A stretch of 7,179 nt of DNA, taken from NCBI GenBank assembly GCA_027034115.1, contig JALVJB010000193.1, forward strand, positions 1-7,179, given 5' to 3'. The stretch comes from Acidilobaceae archaeon (lineage in GTDB: Archaea > Thermoproteota > Thermoprotei_A > Sulfolobales > Acidilobaceae). Below the pieces are notes generated by a model that was given only the letters and a program-made list of their open reading frames with translations, searched no databases and was not told the origin of the DNA. The first letter of the stretch is position 1, and each line of letters begins with the position of its first letter. The position numbers and the translations under genes were made by a program. Positions 5,512 to 7,179 of the stretch are shown here, piece by piece.

Positions 5512-7179
5512 ATGGTGTTCGGTGATTCTGGCTTGTGGTGGAAGTCTGGATTCCTACGTGTTCTCCAGTTTAACATTGAGGATCCCTACGGATTCTTCGC
5601 CGATAAAATCACGGCAGATAACCTCGTCTCTCTAGCTAAGAAGACTCACGCCAATGTGCTAATAGTGTTTGCTAGAGACGGTTGGGGGAGAGTCTTCTAC
5701 GGGGGAAGCAGGCTTTATCCTAGGCATCATAACTCAAGGCTTGACGTATCCGAGCTAGTCGAGAAGGCTTCCAAAGAAGGAATCCATGTAATCGTAATGG
5801 CGGCTCACACGGCTAACAGGTACTTGTATAGGTTACATCCAAGCTGGGCCCAGCGTAACACTAAGGGTGAAGTGATAGTACTCGAACACTACCCGCGGGC
5901 AGCTAGGATAGTTGATCCTCACTGGCCACAGATCTGCCCTAATAGTCCCGCTCTAGACAAGTACTTCGTGCCGGAGGTGGAGGAGGCTGTCCGCTTAACC
6001 GGGGCGCACGGTCTCCTGTTAGATAGCTTCCGTTACTTTCCGGACCCCGCGAGAGCATGCTACTGCAAGTTCTGTAGGATAAAGTTCCGGGAGGAGTATG
6101 GCGAGGAGCTGCCCGATAGGGTAGACCCGGAGGATGAGGCTGCGAGGCACGCGTGGGAGTGGAGGTATAAGGTTAACGTTAGGGCTATAGAGCGTATGTA
6201 TCACGCTGTGAAAAGAGCAAACCCGGAAGCACTATTCCTCTATAACAGTCACCCTGCCGGCTGGGCCGGGAGAGGTAACATTGTTGTCTCCAAATCCCGC
6301 CACGTTCTTGACGGTGTATTCGCTGAGGCTAGCGAGGTGGATGTTAGAGGGCCCGGTATGCTAACGATCATAACCAAGCTCACACGAGCCCTTATAGGCG
6401 AGGATAAACCCGTATTTGTGAGCAGGAACCTGTTCTACGACCTGAGACCAGTGCATAGCCCGCCGAAACCTACTATCCGCCTAGGGGTCTACGAGATTGT
6501 AGCTTCGGGAGGTTATCCCCAAGCCACGATATTTTCCTCACAGTTCTTCAGTGATCCAAGAGCCGTTGAGGCGCTGGAAGAGGTATACGCTGAGTTAGAA
6601 GAGCTCGAGGAATACCTAGTCGAGAGAGAACCCATCCGCTACATTGGAGTAGTATTCGACCCGGATACACATGATAAGGCGTACTGGAGCAAGCCAGAGT
6701 ATTATATAGGAGAGGTTGAAGGGGTCTCCTTTATCGCAATGCACAACCACCTCCCCTGGAACATTATATCAAGCCAAGACCTCTACAAGCTAGCAGACAA
6801 GGACCTCTATCCGATAATAATAGCCCCGGGAACCAAGGTAGTCTCCGACGACGTGGAAGAAGCCCTAAGACAATATGTAGCCCAAGGAGGCATACTGGTA
6901 ACAACCCACGAGTTCGGCTACATGAGGCCTGACTACACCTACCGGGAAGCCCTAGCACTGCAAGACGTTCTAGGAATAAGGTACGAGGGAACCCTAAGAT
7001 TCGGCTTCGGCTATGTACACCTCAAAACCCAGTACTACGAGGAATACTGGAGAGGATTACCCGAAGCAATACCATTAGGAGACCATAGCGCTGCGTTCGT
7101 TAAGGAGAGAGTTGAGCCAAGGCTCGGAGAGATAACCAGGGCCCTACCCACTACAGCCCAAGCACTAGCTCTAGCAAGA
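5512..7179 (+). CDS. GHL6-like putative glycoside hydrolase with beta-galactosidase trimerisation-like domain (3' end outside window)
   Basis: A reading frame of 556 codons, open at the right edge, so the protein is C-terminally incomplete. Residues about 14-340 look like the TIM barrel of the hypothetical glycosyl hydrolase 6 (GHL6) family. Landmarks are LHPSWAQRNTKGE (108-120), ICPNSPALDKYFVPEVEEAV (141-160), GLLLDSFRYFP (167-177), CYCKFCRIKFREEYGEELP (183-201) and LFLYNSHPAG (241-250). D171 and E272 (FAEAS) are at positions where acidic catalytic residues would be expected, though this is inference. Residues about 375-500 resemble the GH42 trimerisation (glutamine-amidotransferase-like) fold: YPIIIAPGTKVVSDDVEEAL (433-452) and YVAQGGILVTTHEFGY (455-470). 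A short acidic coiled-coil-like linker lies at 351-371. There is no signal peptide or membrane segment, so it is probably cytoplasmic. ATG at 5512 follows a TGA in the same frame; a GTG comes next. No sugar transporter or partner enzyme is visible. The substrate is unknown. Confidence 0.85.
   Translation, partial: MVFGDSGLWWKSGFLRVLQFNIEDPYGFFADKITADNLVSLAKKTHANVLIVFARDGWGRVFYGGSRLYPRHHNSRLDVSELVEKASKEGIHVIVMAAHTANRYLYRLHPSWAQRNTKGEVIVLEHYPRAARIVDPHWPQICPNSPALDKYFVPEVEEAVRLTGAHGLLLDSFRYFPDPARACYCKFCRIKFREEYGEELPDRVDPEDEAARHAWEWRYKVNVRAIERMYHAVKRANPEALFLYNSHPAGWAGRGNIVVSKSRHVLDGVFAEASEVDVRGPGMLTIITKLTRALIGEDKPVFVSRNLFYDLRPVHSPPKPTIRLGVYEIVASGGYPQATIFSSQFFSDPRAVEALEEVYAELEELEEYLVEREPIRYIGVVFDPDTHDKAYWSKPEYYIGEVEGVSFIAMHNHLPWNIISSQDLYKLADKDLYPIIIAPGTKVVSDDVEEALRQYVAQGGILVTTHEFGYMRPDYTYREALALQDVLGIRYEGTLRFGFGYVHLKTQYYEEYWRGLPEAIPLGDHSAAFVKERVEPRLGEITRALPTTAQALALAR

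Noticed and set aside
6019..6958. Short minus-strand open frames at 6019-6204 and 6764-6958
   Set aside because: Both lie inside the long GHL6-like reading frame and have no features of their own.

Overview
The window reads as a hyperthermophilic or thermophilic crenarchaeon, most like a Desulfurococcales-type genome. The evidence is a moderate-GC background with heavy AGG/AGA/ATA codon use, GTG/TTG starts, TATA-type promoters, tightly packed convergent genes that overlap at their ends, and an archaeal type A RNase P RNA far richer in GC than its neighbours. Assignment below order level would be a guess. I see no insertion sequence, CRISPR array or tRNA.

Left part (1-2301): a plus-strand radical SAM/SPASM protein of unknown substrate, whose 5' end may lie outside the window, ends 26 bases inside a convergent minus-strand rhomboid intramembrane serine protease. 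The rhomboid gene and the plus-strand gene to its right share a 113-base divergent promoter region with one central AT-rich TATA element, flanked symmetrically by inverted-repeat arms.

Middle (2302-4949): a CtaB-type protoheme IX farnesyltransferase (heme O synthase) is followed after 4 bases by an unrecognised multi-spanning membrane protein, probably in the same operon. The membrane-protein gene overlaps the end of a convergent moaA by 71 bases. MoaA makes the first committed step of molybdenum/tungsten cofactor synthesis. CtaB implies a heme-copper terminal oxidase elsewhere in the genome.

Right part (4950-7179): the very GC-rich stretch upstream of moaA is not protein-coding. On the minus strand it is the RNase P RNA gene rnpB. 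Its P1, P2, P4, P10 and P12 pairings and universally conserved sequence blocks can be read directly, and its P1 helix fixes both ends. Its 3' end lies 52 bases before the moaA start with no visible terminator or moaA promoter between them, so the two may be co-transcribed. Divergent from rnpB is a long reading frame, open to the window edge, for a cytoplasmic GHL6-like (hypothetical glycosyl hydrolase) TIM-barrel protein followed by a beta-galactosidase trimerisation-like domain. It is preceded by a TATA-like element and a perfect 12-base palindrome.

No single new multi-gene system is obvious. The observations most worth a second look are the rnpB-moaA arrangement, the symmetric divergent promoter, the palindrome before the glycosidase-like gene, the extended MoaA tail, and the orphan membrane protein behind ctaB.
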